A stretch of DNA of 64,000 nt from UBA2396 sp038042175 (GTDB lineage Bacteria; Planctomycetota; Phycisphaerae; Phycisphaerales; UBA1924): the NCBI GenBank assembly GCA_964358855.1, contig CAYHQQ010000004.1, positions 75,044 through 139,043 of the forward strand. Direction: 5' to 3'. Shown here in pieces: positions 8,695 to 17,393 of this stretch. A program made the translations under genes and the position numbers. The notes under the pieces were generated by a model that did no database searches, was not told the origin of the DNA, and saw nothing but the letters and a program-made list of their open reading frames with translations. Position 1 is the first letter of the stretch. The number at the start of each line of letters is the position of its first letter.

Positions 8695-11600
8695 GTGATT
8701 GCCCGCATCATCGAACTCTCGGTCCGCAATCGCCTCATGGTGCTGATGCTCACGGCGATGCTCGTGGGCTCGGGTGTCTGGAGCATCTTCCGCATCCGCC
8801 TGGACGCGATCCCCGACCTGTCGGACGTGCAGGTGATCGTCACCACCGAGTACCCGGGACAGAATCCCGAGGTGGTCGACCAGCAGGTGACCTACCCGCT
8901 CGCCAGCGCGATGCTCGCCGTGCCGGGCTCGACGGTGGTCCGCGGGTACAGCATGTTCGAGCAGTCGTTCGTGTACGTGCTCTTCGAGGACGGCACGGAC
9001 ATCTACTGGGCTCGCAGCCGTGTGCTTGAGTACCTGAACTTCGCGCGTGACCGGTTGCCCAAGGGCGTCGAGCCCAAACTCGGGCCCGACGCGACCGGTG
9101 TCGGATGGGTGTACCAGTACGTTCTCTATCCCGGCTACTACAGCCCCGACCATCCCAAGGGATTCTGGCGCGACACGGAGAAGGACCGGTGGTACGCGAC
9201 GTCCGACGAAGCGCCGGCCACGCGCCGGGAACATCTGGTCAAGGTCCGGGCGTTCGAGAAGCCGGGCACCGACCCGCTCACCGAAACGCCGCTCGTTTCC
9301 GCGAACCTGGACCTGGCACAGCTCCGCGGGCTCCAGGACTGGTATCTCCGCTATCCGCTGACCTCCGTCGAGGATGTGTCGGAGGTGGCTTCCATCGGCG
9401 GCTTCGTGAAGCAGTACCAGGTTGTGCTCGACCCGCTGAAGCTCCAGGCGTTTGGAGTTCCGCTCAGCGACGTGATGATGGCCATCCAGCGCTCCAACAA
9501 CGATGTGGGTGGGTCGGTGATCGAGCTCGCCGAGAACGAGTACATGGTCCGCAGCCGCGGCTACCTCAAGGGTCTGGAGGATCTGGCCGAGGTTCCAGTC
9601 GCCCTTGGAGACAAGGGAGTTCCCATCACGCTGGGCGAGATCGCCACGCTGCAGATCGGCGGGGAGATGCGACGGGGTGTTGGCGAGCTCGACGGAAAGG
9701 GTGAGGCCGTCGGCGGCGTGGTGGTCGCTCGCTTCGGCGCCAACGCCTACAAGGTCATCGCCGACGTGAAGGCAAAGCTCGCGTCGCTCGAGGATGGGCT
9801 CCCGCCCGGCGTGTTCATCAAGCCCACGTACGACCGGTCGAAGCTGATCGATCGATCAATCACCACGCTGCGTAACACGCTGGTGGAGGAGATCGTGGTG
9901 GTGGGGCTCGTGTGCATCCTTTTCCTGCTGCACTTGCGCAGCGAGCTGGTCGCGGTTTTCGTGGTGCCGTCCAGCGTCGTGGCGGCCCTGCTGGTGATGC
10001 ACCTCCTGGGCATCAACGCGAACATCATGTCACTGGGCGGCATCGCGATCTCGATCGGCGTGGTGGTGGACTCGGCGGTCATCATGGTCGAGAACGGGCA
10101 CAAGCACCTCGACCACGAGGAGGACCGGGTTCAAAGCGGCCAACCCGCCACTCCGCGGATCGAGATCATGATGGCCGCGGCCAAGGAGGTCGGACCGCAG
10201 CTTTTCTTCTCGCTGCTGATCATCACCGTGTCGTTCCTGCCGGTGTTTGTGCTGGGCGGCGAGGCCGGGCGGCTGTTCAAGCCGCTGGCGTTCACCAAGA
10301 CCTTCGCGATGTCGGCGGCGGCGCTGCTCTCGATCACCATCATCCCGGTCCTGATGTGCTACTTCATCACCGGGCGGGTGCTCCCTGCCCGGTGGGGCGC
10401 GTGGCGAAACACCGCCATCACCCTTGGGGCCATGCTCATTCCCGCCGCGGCCTTGCTCATGGTCGCGTCGAGCCTGCCGCACCTGGCGCCGTACCGCTGG
10501 TGGATCGCGGGCGGCTGGGCGGTGCTGACGGCCATGCTGCTCCTGCCGCAGAAGATCATCCACGAGCAGCACAGCCCGATCAGTCGCGCCCTGCAGTGGC
10601 TCTACGAGCCGGCGTTTCGGCTCGCGATGGCGCACCCATGGAGCGTGCTGGTGCTCGCGGGGGCCGCTCTCGCCTCGACCTACTACCCCATGACGCGGAT
10701 GGGAACGGAGTTCATGCCGCCGTTGGACGAGGGCGACCTGCTCTACATGCCCACCACCGACCCCTCCATCAGCATCACCAAGAGCAAGGAGCTCCTCCAG
10801 CAGACCGACAAGCTCATCAGCACGTTCCCGGAGGTCCAGAGCGTGCACGGCAAGATCGGCAGGGCGGAGACCGCCACCGATCCGGCGCCGCTCTCGATGA
10901 TCGAGACAGTGGTGCAACTCAACCCAGACCACTCGCAGTGGCGGACGCGCCGACCAACGTACTTCTTCGACGGGTGGCCGGGCTGGCTCAAGAAGCCGTT
11001 CGACGCCACGTTCTGGCCTGCCGAGCGGCCCATCACCACCGAGGAGCTCAAGTTCGGCTGGCAGGACGCTGACGGCGAGATGCACGCGGGACTCAACTCC
11101 GTGGTCTCGTTTCCGGGCATGGCCAACGCGTGGCCTTACCCGATCGAGAACCGCATCAACATGCTCGCCACGGGTATCAAGACGCCCGTGGGCATCAAGA
11201 TCATGGGGCCGGACCTGAAGATCCTGGGTGAGCTGGCCGAGCGCGCCGCCAGCGCCGTGCGCACCATTCCGGGCACCGTGTCGGCCTACTCCGAGCGGAC
11301 ACTCGGCGGATACTACCTCGACCTCGACATCGACCGTGTCGCCGCGGCCCGCTACGGGCTCACGACGACCGACATCCAGGATGTCATCCAGTCGGCCATC
11401 GGAGGCATGAACGTCACCACAACCGTGGAGGGCGTCGAGCGATACCCGCTCAACGTTCGGTACCTTCGAGACTATCGCGACGATCTGCCGGCGCTGAATC
11501 GTGTGCTCGTGACGGCGTCCATGCCCGGTCCCGGGGGCGAGCGCGTGCAGGTGCCGCTGGGCCAGCTCGCCAGGATTCACATCACGCCGGGTGCGCCGAT

Positions 11601-12312
11601 GATCCGCTCGGAGAACGCACAGCGCACGGCGTGGACCTATGTCGACATTGCGGGTCGCGACGTGGGCGGGTACATCGCCGAGGCTCGAAGGACCGTCGCA
11701 AGGCAGGTCGAGCTGCCACCGGGGTACACGCTGATCTTCTCCGGGCAGTTTGAGTTCTGGGAGAAGACGCTGCCGCGGCTGATCGGCGCCAGTATTCTGG
11801 CGATGGTCGCGATCGTTTTCCTGTTGTACGTGAGCAGCCGATCGTGGTTCCGCGTCGGGGTGGTGCTGATGGCGGTGCCGTTCAGCCTCGTCGGGGCGTT
11901 CTGGTTCATGCACGCGTTGGACTTCAATCTCTCGCTGGCGGTGATCATCGGTATCATCGCTTTGGCGGGTCTGGACGCCGAGACCGGGATGGTGATGCTC
12001 CTCTACCTCGATAACAGCTTCGATCGCTTCAAGGCACAGGGTCGCATGACCTCGGCCAAAGACCTCTACGCCGCGGTGCACGACGGTGCCGTCAAGCGCA
12101 TCCGCCCCAAGGCCATGACGGTGGCCGCGGCGTTCATCGGGCTGGTTCCCCTGCTCTGGGCCCAGGGCACCGGGGCCGACACGATGCGGCGCATCGCCGC
12201 CCCCATGATCGGCGGGCTTCTCATCAGCTTTGTTATGGAACTTTTGATCTATCCGATCGTGTTCTACCTCGCCAAGCGGTGGCAACATCGCCGGGAGTTT
12301 TTGGGTGAGTAA
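8695..12312 (+). CDS. cusA: CusA/CzcA-type heavy-metal RND efflux pump
   Basis: 1205 residues, longer than the roughly 1045 usual for CusA. It has the RND layout: TM1 (LMVLMLTAMLVGSGVW), two periplasmic loops and TM4 with the HME signature (VVVDSAVIMVENGHKH). The second half has IGIIALAGLDAETGMVMLLY, close to the CusA-type motif of monovalent-metal pumps. The additional length lies in a periplasmic insertion near residues 140-195 (rich in Trp, Tyr and charged residues) and around residues 565-630. The GTG start follows GGGGGAAG and comes three bases after the adaptor stop. It is a proton-driven inner-membrane Cu(I)/Ag(I) exporter; metal choice is inferred from the motif and neighbours. Confidence 0.95.
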   Translation: MIARIIELSVRNRLMVLMLTAMLVGSGVWSIFRIRLDAIPDLSDVQVIVTTEYPGQNPEVVDQQVTYPLASAMLAVPGSTVVRGYSMFEQSFVYVLFEDGTDIYWARSRVLEYLNFARDRLPKGVEPKLGPDATGVGWVYQYVLYPGYYSPDHPKGFWRDTEKDRWYATSDEAPATRREHLVKVRAFEKPGTDPLTETPLVSANLDLAQLRGLQDWYLRYPLTSVEDVSEVASIGGFVKQYQVVLDPLKLQAFGVPLSDVMMAIQRSNNDVGGSVIELAENEYMVRSRGYLKGLEDLAEVPVALGDKGVPITLGEIATLQIGGEMRRGVGELDGKGEAVGGVVVARFGANAYKVIADVKAKLASLEDGLPPGVFIKPTYDRSKLIDRSITTLRNTLVEEIVVVGLVCILFLLHLRSELVAVFVVPSSVVAALLVMHLLGINANIMSLGGIAISIGVVVDSAVIMVENGHKHLDHEEDRVQSGQPATPRIEIMMAAAKEVGPQLFFSLLIITVSFLPVFVLGGEAGRLFKPLAFTKTFAMSAAALLSITIIPVLMCYFITGRVLPARWGAWRNTAITLGAMLIPAAALLMVASSLPHLAPYRWWIAGGWAVLTAMLLLPQKIIHEQHSPISRALQWLYEPAFRLAMAHPWSVLVLAGAALASTYYPMTRMGTEFMPPLDEGDLLYMPTTDPSISITKSKELLQQTDKLISTFPEVQSVHGKIGRAETATDPAPLSMIETVVQLNPDHSQWRTRRPTYFFDGWPGWLKKPFDATFWPAERPITTEELKFGWQDADGEMHAGLNSVVSFPGMANAWPYPIENRINMLATGIKTPVGIKIMGPDLKILGELAERAASAVRTIPGTVSAYSERTLGGYYLDLDIDRVAAARYGLTTTDIQDVIQSAIGGMNVTTTVEGVERYPLNVRYLRDYRDDLPALNRVLVTASMPGPGGERVQVPLGQLARIHITPGAPMIRSENAQRTAWTYVDIAGRDVGGYIAEARRTVARQVELPPGYTLIFSGQFEFWEKTLPRLIGASILAMVAIVFLLYVSSRSWFRVGVVLMAVPFSLVGAFWFMHALDFNLSLAVIIGIIALAGLDAETGMVMLLYLDNSFDRFKAQGRMTSAKDLYAAVHDGAVKRIRPKAMTVAAAFIGLVPLLWAQGTGADTMRRIAAPMIGGLLISFVMELLIYPIVFYLAKRWQHRREFLGE

Positions 12313-12373
12313 AGTCCCGCTCGCGGCGGCGTCGCCGCGGGCCCATCTGGTTCACCACTTCAGGAGTCGGCGC

Positions 12374-13141
12374 ATGAAATCGTTGAATCGCTCGTTCGCT
12401 CTGATCTCGCTGGTCTGCCTCTCTGGCCTGGCGGTCGCCCAGCCCGCCGCCAAGCCCGCCGCCAAGGAGCCGCCCGCCAAGGCTCCAGACGCGGCAAAGG
12501 CCAAGGCGGTCGGCGACCTGTACTCACTGGCCACCTGCCCCATCTCCGGCGGCAAGCTCGGCTCGATGGGCGACCCGGTGGTCAAGACGTACGACGGGCG
12601 CGAGGTGCGCTTCTGCTGCGACTCCTGTCCGCCCAAGTTCGAGAAGGACCTGGCCAAGAGCATGGCCAAGCTCGACGACGCCATGACCAAGGACCAGCTC
12701 CCGCTCTATCCAACCGAGAACTCCGTCGTCACGGGCAAGAAGCTCCCCGCCAAGCCGATCGATTGGGTTTACAACAACCATCTGGTCCGCCTCGGTGACG
12801 AGAGCGAGAAGGCCGAGTTTCTGAAGGATCCCGCAAAGCATCTCGCGGCCCTTGACAAGGCGACGATCGAGAAGCAGACCAAAGACTACCCGCTCAAGAC
12901 CTGCCTCGTGAGCAAGGAAAAGCTCGGCTCCATGGGAGACCCCAAGGACCTCGTCATCGCCGGCCGGCTCATCCGCTTGTGCTGTTCCTCGTGCGAGAAG
13001 GACGTGCGCAAGGATCCTGCGAAGTTCATCGCGCTCGTCGACATGGCACGCAAGGGCGGAACAGGCGAGAAGCACAAGCCCGACGCGGGTCACGCTCCCG
13101 GCAAGGACCACGAGGGAAAGAAGCCCGACAGCGCCAAGTAA
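12374..13141 (+). CDS. Secreted protein with two YHS-like metal-binding domains
   Basis: 255 residues. A signal peptide (SLNRSFALISLVCLSGLAVAQ) is followed by a Pro/Ala/Lys linker and two related domains. The first is near residues 50-105 (YSLATCPISGGKLGSMGDPV, VRFCCDSCPPKFEKD), the second near 175-225 (YPLKTCLVSKEKLGSMGDPK, IRLCCSSCEKDVRKDP). Both keep the Cys pairs expected of YHS/TRASH-type metal sites. The tail is rich in His, Lys and Gly. The ATG at 12374 has CAGGAG upstream; an earlier in-frame GTG at 12305 lacks one. As last gene of the cus block it is probably a periplasmic copper or silver binder. The two domains arose by internal duplication. Confidence 0.85.
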   Translation: MKSLNRSFALISLVCLSGLAVAQPAAKPAAKEPPAKAPDAAKAKAVGDLYSLATCPISGGKLGSMGDPVVKTYDGREVRFCCDSCPPKFEKDLAKSMAKLDDAMTKDQLPLYPTENSVVTGKKLPAKPIDWVYNNHLVRLGDESEKAEFLKDPAKHLAALDKATIEKQTKDYPLKTCLVSKEKLGSMGDPKDLVIAGRLIRLCCSSCEKDVRKDPAKFIALVDMARKGGTGEKHKPDAGHAPGKDHEGKKPDSAK

Positions 13142-13146
13142 TCGGG

Positions 13147-13191
13147 CGCCCGGCGCGAAACTCCCGCGTGCAGGGGTGCTCGCGCCGGGCG
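13147..13191. terminator. 12-bp inverted repeat after the copper operon
   Basis: CGCCCGGCGCGA (13147-13158) and its exact reverse complement (13180-13191) flank a 21-base loop, a few bases after the YHS gene stop. The stem is strong and GC-rich but no T tract follows. It may stabilise the 3' end of the message or contribute to termination. Confidence 0.45.
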
Positions 13192-13206
13192 TGAGCGGGG
13201 GTGGGG

Positions 13207-13540
13207 TTGGGGGACGACCACACGAATAAGTGGACCCTCTAGAAGCACAAGCATTCCGAAGGCACGGCCAAGGCCGAGTGCGCCCTGCCTGCCCGAGTGA
13301 ACTTGCCGCTCAAAGGCATGTCGTGCGCGAGCACGATCGAGAGGTCGTTTGGACACGCGCCGGTGTCTCCAGCGCCACCGTGAGTCTCATGACCCACACA
13401 GCGGCAGGAGTACAACGCCGCCGCCAAGCATGCCGACTCTGGCCCAAGCCGACGTCGGGATCGCCACGGGCACAGGGGCCGACGTTGTCATCGAGGCGTT
13501 GGAGATCACGCGTGTGAAGCCCGAGCGGGCATGGCCGCGC
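13207..13540 (+). pseudogene. Decayed copper-translocating P-type ATPase (CopA-type) remnant
   Basis: Pieces of a Cu(+)-ATPase are spread over all three forward frames. First, a His/Lys-rich leader with an in-frame TAG at 13240 runs into an HMA-domain start (NLPLKGMSCASTIERSF). A frame change near 13350 continues with AGVSSATVSLMTHTAA, the normal next strand of an HMA domain. A third frame then gives PTLAQADVGIATGTGADVVI followed by EALEITRV, the highly conserved P-domain end of P1B ATPases. The whole transmembrane, A and most of the P/N region (several hundred residues) is missing, and so is everything after ITRV. It lies downstream of an intact cus pump, so it fits a former copper-resistance gene lost by deletion. 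Confidence 0.85.
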
Positions 13541-13961
13541 TGTGGATCGCCCGTCGCATGGCGGCCTTGATCCACCAGCTCGCGCAGGTGCTGAATCGTG
13601 CCCCTCGCGCCGGGTCGAACGTCTGAACGGCACGAACCAGGCCGACCGTGCCCTCGGCGATCAGGTCGGCGATTGTAATCCCTCGTCCCACGTAGTCCCT
13701 GGCGATGGCAACCACGAGCCGCAGGTTGGACCGCATCATCTGCTCACGGCTGGTGGAGCAGTTGTCGTTGATGATCTTCCAGCCCAACTCCTGCTCGTCC
13801 TGAGCGGAGAGCGGGATCGCCCGGTCCGAGTCGCGGATGTAGTCGCTGACCTCTGAATCTGGAAGCGTCCTGGTGCTGAGGTCCAGATCGACGATTCGAC
13901 TGAGGCTGGCTGAAGCGATCGTCCCGGATTGGGTCCGGATGGCGGTAATGAGCTCATGCAT
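13506..13961 (-). pseudogene. Truncated sigma-70 family factor (region 1.2/2 only)
   Basis: 151 residues. It matches the start of a group 2-type sigma-70: DSDRAIPLSAQDEQELGWKI (region 1.2 area), then MRSNLRLVVAIARDYVGRGI, DLIAEGTVGLVRAVQTFD and FSTCASWWIKAAMRRAI (region 2.1-2.4). After that the sequence stops resembling sigma factors and ends within about 10 residues, so the -35-binding regions 3 and 4 are gone. GAGG lies about ten bases before the ATG, so a short product could still be made. It could bind core polymerase or be inert. The break falls where the ATPase remnant also ends, suggesting a single rearrangement joined two partial genes. Confidence 0.85.
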
Positions 13962-14106
13962 GGATCTGTCCTCGCTTTGTGATTAAGGCTCGCACGCGAA
14001 CCGGGGGCGTTGTGGCCCGGCGCTCGGCGGTCAGGTCCGCCCGTGACTCGTCGACCCGAATGTCGTCCGAGGCGATGAGTCCTTTGGTGGTATCGACGCG
14101 GGTTCG

Positions 14107-14289
14107 TTACTTGTTCCTGGCCGCGCTGTTCTCGATGTTGTTACCCAGCTTCCCGACGTCCTCGCCGAAGCCCTCGGTCGTGCTGCACGCCGCGAGGACG
14201 GCGACGCCGATCACGAGTGCGACGACGGCGAACAGACGAGGCAGCGAGGAGCGGGCGGGCTTGGAGGCGGTAGGACGAATGCTCATCAT
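14107..14289 (-). CDS. Entericidin-like small lipoprotein
   Basis: 60 residues. A basic N-terminus and hydrophobic stretch (LFAVVALVIGVAVLAAC) lead to a lipobox Cys, then STTEGFGEDVGKLGNNIENS, which closely follows the entericidin A/B pattern (xTxxGFGxDxxxxGxxIE). Entericidins are tiny membrane lipoproteins expressed in stationary phase or under envelope stress. It stands alone between the sigma fragment and the glycine-zipper gene, all on the minus strand. Family assignment is strong; the role is taken from the family. Confidence 0.88.
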   Translation of the reverse strand: MMSIRPTASKPARSSLPRLFAVVALVIGVAVLAACSTTEGFGEDVGKLGNNIENSAARNK

Positions 14290-14491
14290 GTGCGAATCTC
14301 CTTGGGACTCTGCCGCCCGGTGCGGCGGAATGCTGCGGGCGCGAGGCGTGGATCGGCTCGGGGAGCGAAACCGCCAATGCGGCGACGTTCGCGACGGTCA
14401 ATCGGAAGCGCGAGCTCTCGCAGCACGCTTCCAATGCGGCCCTCCCGTGGCAGGGATTCGGGTCGGGCCAACGATCTCAACGCTCCTCTGA

Positions 14492-15013
14492 TCAGTTCTT
14501 TCCGCGGGCCGCGGACGCAACGCGATCCCACGCATCTCGCGTCGCGGCCTTGGCCTGGTCCCACACCAGGCGTGACTTGCCCTTGGCTTGATCCCACCCG
14601 CGACCCAGATCACCTTCGACGCTCTCGAATGTCTTCCCGTCGCTGGTGCGACGATCGAAGCTCTCCCAGCCATACCTGTAGGCCGGTGCGTACTCGTCGT
14701 ATCCGAACTCCGAGTGCGAGTAGGGCCTCGACGCGTGGCTGTCCTGCCAGTACTTGGACTCGATCGTCGGATTGATCGCCTCGGCGACGGCCTTGCCGCC
14801 CAGGCCGCCCGCGACCGCGCCGACAACGGCACCCGCCGACGCGACCACGGGACCGCCCAGCGCGCCGGCCGCGATGCCCACGGCGGCTCCGGCGCCGACG
14901 GCGCCCAGCCCAGTGCCGACCGGGTGTGATCCGGGCGCGCCGGTGATCGGATCCCTGTTATCGTCCGCTCGGGGTGATCTTGGATTGTTCATGTTTGTGT
15001 TCTGCTGGCTCAA
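14492..15013 (-). CDS. Glycine-zipper protein of the stress region
   Basis: 173 residues. A polar N-terminal 35 residues precedes a Gly/Ala-rich double helix at about 36-80 (GAGAAVGIAAGALGGP, AGAVVGAVAGGLGGKAV) typical of glycine-zipper membrane or oligomer segments. The C-terminal half is hydrophilic and aromatic (YAPAYRYGWESFDRR) and ends in amphipathic helices with Trp at regular spacing (GWDQAKGKSRLVWDQAKAAT), similar to stress proteins of the CsbD-like kind. No enzyme motif is visible. It is probably an envelope stress protein. Confidence 0.75.
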   Translation of the reverse strand: MSQQNTNMNNPRSPRADDNRDPITGAPGSHPVGTGLGAVGAGAAVGIAAGALGGPVVASAGAVVGAVAGGLGGKAVAEAINPTIESKYWQDSHASRPYSHSEFGYDEYAPAYRYGWESFDRRTSDGKTFESVEGDLGRGWDQAKGKSRLVWDQAKAATRDAWDRVASAARGKN

Positions 15014-15053
15014 CGCGTATCTCCTCAGAGGTGTGTGGGAATCTGTGTGGATC

Positions 15054-15521
15054 TCAGTTCGAGAGTGTGTTGCTGCGGACTTCCGGTGGTTTCAACTCGA
15101 TCATGGCTTCCTTGCGAGCGACAGTCTCCTCGCCGCCTCTGAGCAGCCCCGCGACGAGCACGGGCCAGGCTCCCATGAACACCACGAGCGCGGACGCGAC
15201 CATGAACAGAGCGATGGCGCCCACGCTCACCCCCTGCAACATCGCCACCGACAGTCCGATGATCGCGAGCAGGGGGAGCCCTATCGCGATCCTCCTCCAC
15301 CCGGCAAGGTTTGCCTGATGCTCCGGTGGACGCCCGTCGACCGACTCGATCTTCATCAACTCGTCCTGCCTCGCGTCCACCAAGGCCGCTTCCCCGGGCG
15401 TCAAGCCCGGCTCCTGGGCCTGACGTACTCCGGCGATCGCCTTGGCCGGCGATTGCCGGACCCGAACCACGACGCTCGGGGTGTCCGTGCTCGCTCGCCC
15501 AACATTGAGAGCTGGTTCCAT
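15054..15521 (-). CDS. Two-TM membrane protein of unknown function
   Basis: 155 residues from the ATG at 15521; the frame is open further but upstream codons look non-coding. An acidic/polar N-terminal half precedes two adjacent membrane helices (IAIGLPLLAIIGLSVAML; AIALFMVASALVVFMGAWP), then a short basic and acidic tail. The gene begins 31 bases downstream of the PRC-barrel gene's stop on the same strand, so it may belong to the same transcript. No family recognised. Confidence 0.65.
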   Translation of the reverse strand: MEPALNVGRASTDTPSVVVRVRQSPAKAIAGVRQAQEPGLTPGEAALVDARQDELMKIESVDGRPPEHQANLAGWRRIAIGLPLLAIIGLSVAMLQGVSVGAIALFMVASALVVFMGAWPVLVAGLLRGGEETVARKEAMIELKPPEVRSNTLSN

Positions 15522-15552
15522 GGTTGTTTGTCCGGGAGTCCGCCGATCGGCC

Positions 15553-17142
15553 TTACGGCCGCGCCCACGCCGGGGTGTTGGTGGCGTCGAGGAAGACGAC
15601 GCGCTTGTCCTTGCACTCGACGCCCTTGGCGATCCAGTATCGGTGCCCGTCGATGGTCGTGCGAACGGCATCGATGGTGATGGCGTCGCCGTTGGTGTAG
15701 CCCAGCTTCTGGTTTTCCATGTACCAGGCCGGACCCAGGATGACGGTTTCTTCGGCGCCACCTTCCCCGGCCATCTTGAGCTTCACGGCGCGGGCCGAGT
15801 GGATTCCGTTCCCAAACTTGATGTCGGTGGTGTCGAGCACCTTGCCCTGGAGAGTCTTGGCGGAGTCCCGCTCGATCGCCGCGAGGATCGTTCCGCGCGT
15901 CGCCCAGTCGGTGTTGGTGTCGGCGCTGATGGGTGAGACGCTCTTGCGGGCGTCGAAACGAGGCGCCGGAACGTTGAAGGCCTTGTACACGCGTTCGGCG
16001 TGGGTGCCGGCATTGAGCGTGGAGGGCTCGGAGGGTGTCTCGGGGCTCGCCAGGACCATCTCCTTGGACGCGTCGATTCGGATGGTCCCGTCGAGGGTCA
16101 CCGTCGCGACCGACCAGGGGAGGAGCCGCTTGGTGTCGCTGATGCCCAGGAAATTCTGGTTGGGGTCGATCGACAGGAACGCGATCTCGCCCGATGTCCG
16201 ATCAAGAATGATGTCGTGCACCTTGCCGGACTCAGAGCCGCGGCAGTCGATCTTCATTCCCGGCAGGGTGCTCAGGAGCAGGTAGCGCGAGTATGGAGTG
16301 CTGTAGCTCTGCCCGCCCGACTCGACGGACTTGAGAGCCCAGGCGGCGCTGCCGTTGGTATCGCGAAGGTAAATCTCGTGCTCGCCGGTGCGGAGCTTTG
16401 TGGCAACCAGCAGCTGATCGGGATCGCGGGCCAGGGCCAGAGTGTCCACGACGACCTTGTCGCCGCGCATCGGGGCGGCGGCCGTACCGTTGACGTACCA
16501 CGACGGGCCAAGGGTGATCTTGCGGCTGACGCCGTCGGCCGCGTCAACCGTGATCACGACCTGCTCGCCGAACTTGCTGGTGCGGACGCGTTCGACCGTT
16601 TTGATCTCGCCCTCGACGCGGGCCTTCTTGGCCGTGTCGAGGCTGCCCGCGTAGGGATCGGTGCCCGACGCGGCGTCGGTGGAGAGCCGCTCGTGGAGCG
16701 TGTTCTTGTTGTCCTTCTGCAGAGCCTTCATCGCCTTCCAGCTCTCGGGCGTGTACTCGGCAAATTGCTTGAGCTGCTCGGGGGTCGAGGCCAGGACAAA
16801 CCGATCCTTGCCGCCCAGCTCCCACCGGAACGAGGCATATGGGATCGCCACCGCCCGCCCGCCCAGGCCGAAGGTCGTGCCGGTCTTGATCACGACATAC
16901 TCAATGCGCCCCGAGCCCCGATCCAGGATGAGGTCCGAGACGTTGGCGATGTCCTCGCCGTTGTTGTTCACGACGCTTCGATCACTCATCCAGCGTGAGG
17001 AACGGAAGTCCACGGTGGAGGCGACGGTGGCGGACACGCGCGACGTCTTGTCGAAAGCCTGAGCCTGGGCGGGTGTTGCCGCACCAGCGGCAAGGACGAC
17101 CAGAAGTGCGGTGAGAACGGGTGTGGAGGCGCGGTAAGTCAT
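15553..17142 (-). CDS. Secreted PRC-barrel protein with an internal duplication
   Basis: 529 residues with a clear signal peptide (TALLVVLAAGAATPAQAQA). Two PRC-barrel-like units are visible: one near residues 48-115 (VSDLILDRGSGRIEYVVIK, AIPYASFRWE), another near 285-360 (VHDIILDRTSGEIAFLSID, LPWSVATVTLD). Each is followed by a similar module: KITLGPSWYVNG with RGDKVVVDTL in the first half, ETVILGPAWYMEN with NGDAITIDAV in the second, each closing on NGSAAW or TNTPAW. The protein is therefore a tandem duplication of a PRC-plus-beta unit. PRC barrels usually mediate assembly or sensing; an extracytoplasmic role is inferred from the signal peptide. Confidence 0.82.
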   Translation of the reverse strand: MTYRASTPVLTALLVVLAAGAATPAQAQAFDKTSRVSATVASTVDFRSSRWMSDRSVVNNNGEDIANVSDLILDRGSGRIEYVVIKTGTTFGLGGRAVAIPYASFRWELGGKDRFVLASTPEQLKQFAEYTPESWKAMKALQKDNKNTLHERLSTDAASGTDPYAGSLDTAKKARVEGEIKTVERVRTSKFGEQVVITVDAADGVSRKITLGPSWYVNGTAAAPMRGDKVVVDTLALARDPDQLLVATKLRTGEHEIYLRDTNGSAAWALKSVESGGQSYSTPYSRYLLLSTLPGMKIDCRGSESGKVHDIILDRTSGEIAFLSIDPNQNFLGISDTKRLLPWSVATVTLDGTIRIDASKEMVLASPETPSEPSTLNAGTHAERVYKAFNVPAPRFDARKSVSPISADTNTDWATRGTILAAIERDSAKTLQGKVLDTTDIKFGNGIHSARAVKLKMAGEGGAEETVILGPAWYMENQKLGYTNGDAITIDAVRTTIDGHRYWIAKGVECKDKRVVFLDATNTPAWARP

Positions 17143-17317
17143 TGGGTTTGCTTTCTGCCGATCGGGTCGGACGTTCGTTGTGCTGCGAAGCAGCGGCTCG
17201 TGCTTTGCCCCCGGAATGGAGCCTCAGATTTGATGAGTACATCATGGCCCGGCGTAACGCGGCGACCACTGCTCAAACATCCCTGTTCGCCCGGCGTCAG
17301 CGCCCGGCGAAAGGCCC

Positions 17318-17360
17318 GATCAAGGCCAGATCAAGGCCCAATCGAGGCCAGATCAGGGGC
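17318..17360. repeat. Four short tandem repeats of about 11 bp
   Basis: The gap upstream of the PRC-barrel gene holds GATCAAGGCCA, GATCAAGGCCCA, ATCGAGGCCA and GATCAGGGGC in a row. One-turn spacing would put all copies on the same face of the helix, so regulator binding is possible, but nothing here proves it. Confidence 0.6.
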
Positions 17361-17393
17361 AAAGCGAGCACGTTGATGGGGCGCGTGCGCCGC

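Noticed and set aside
6700..9234. A long open frame on the minus strand over the adaptor and pump genes
   Set aside because: It is antisense to genes with clear family motifs; it arises from high-GC codon bias. Its protein is low-complexity in Arg, Gly and His and has no recognisable domain.
10030..12288. A second long minus-strand frame under the CusA-type pump
   Set aside because: Shadow of the pump reading frame, with His/Arg/Asp-biased composition and no ribosome site.
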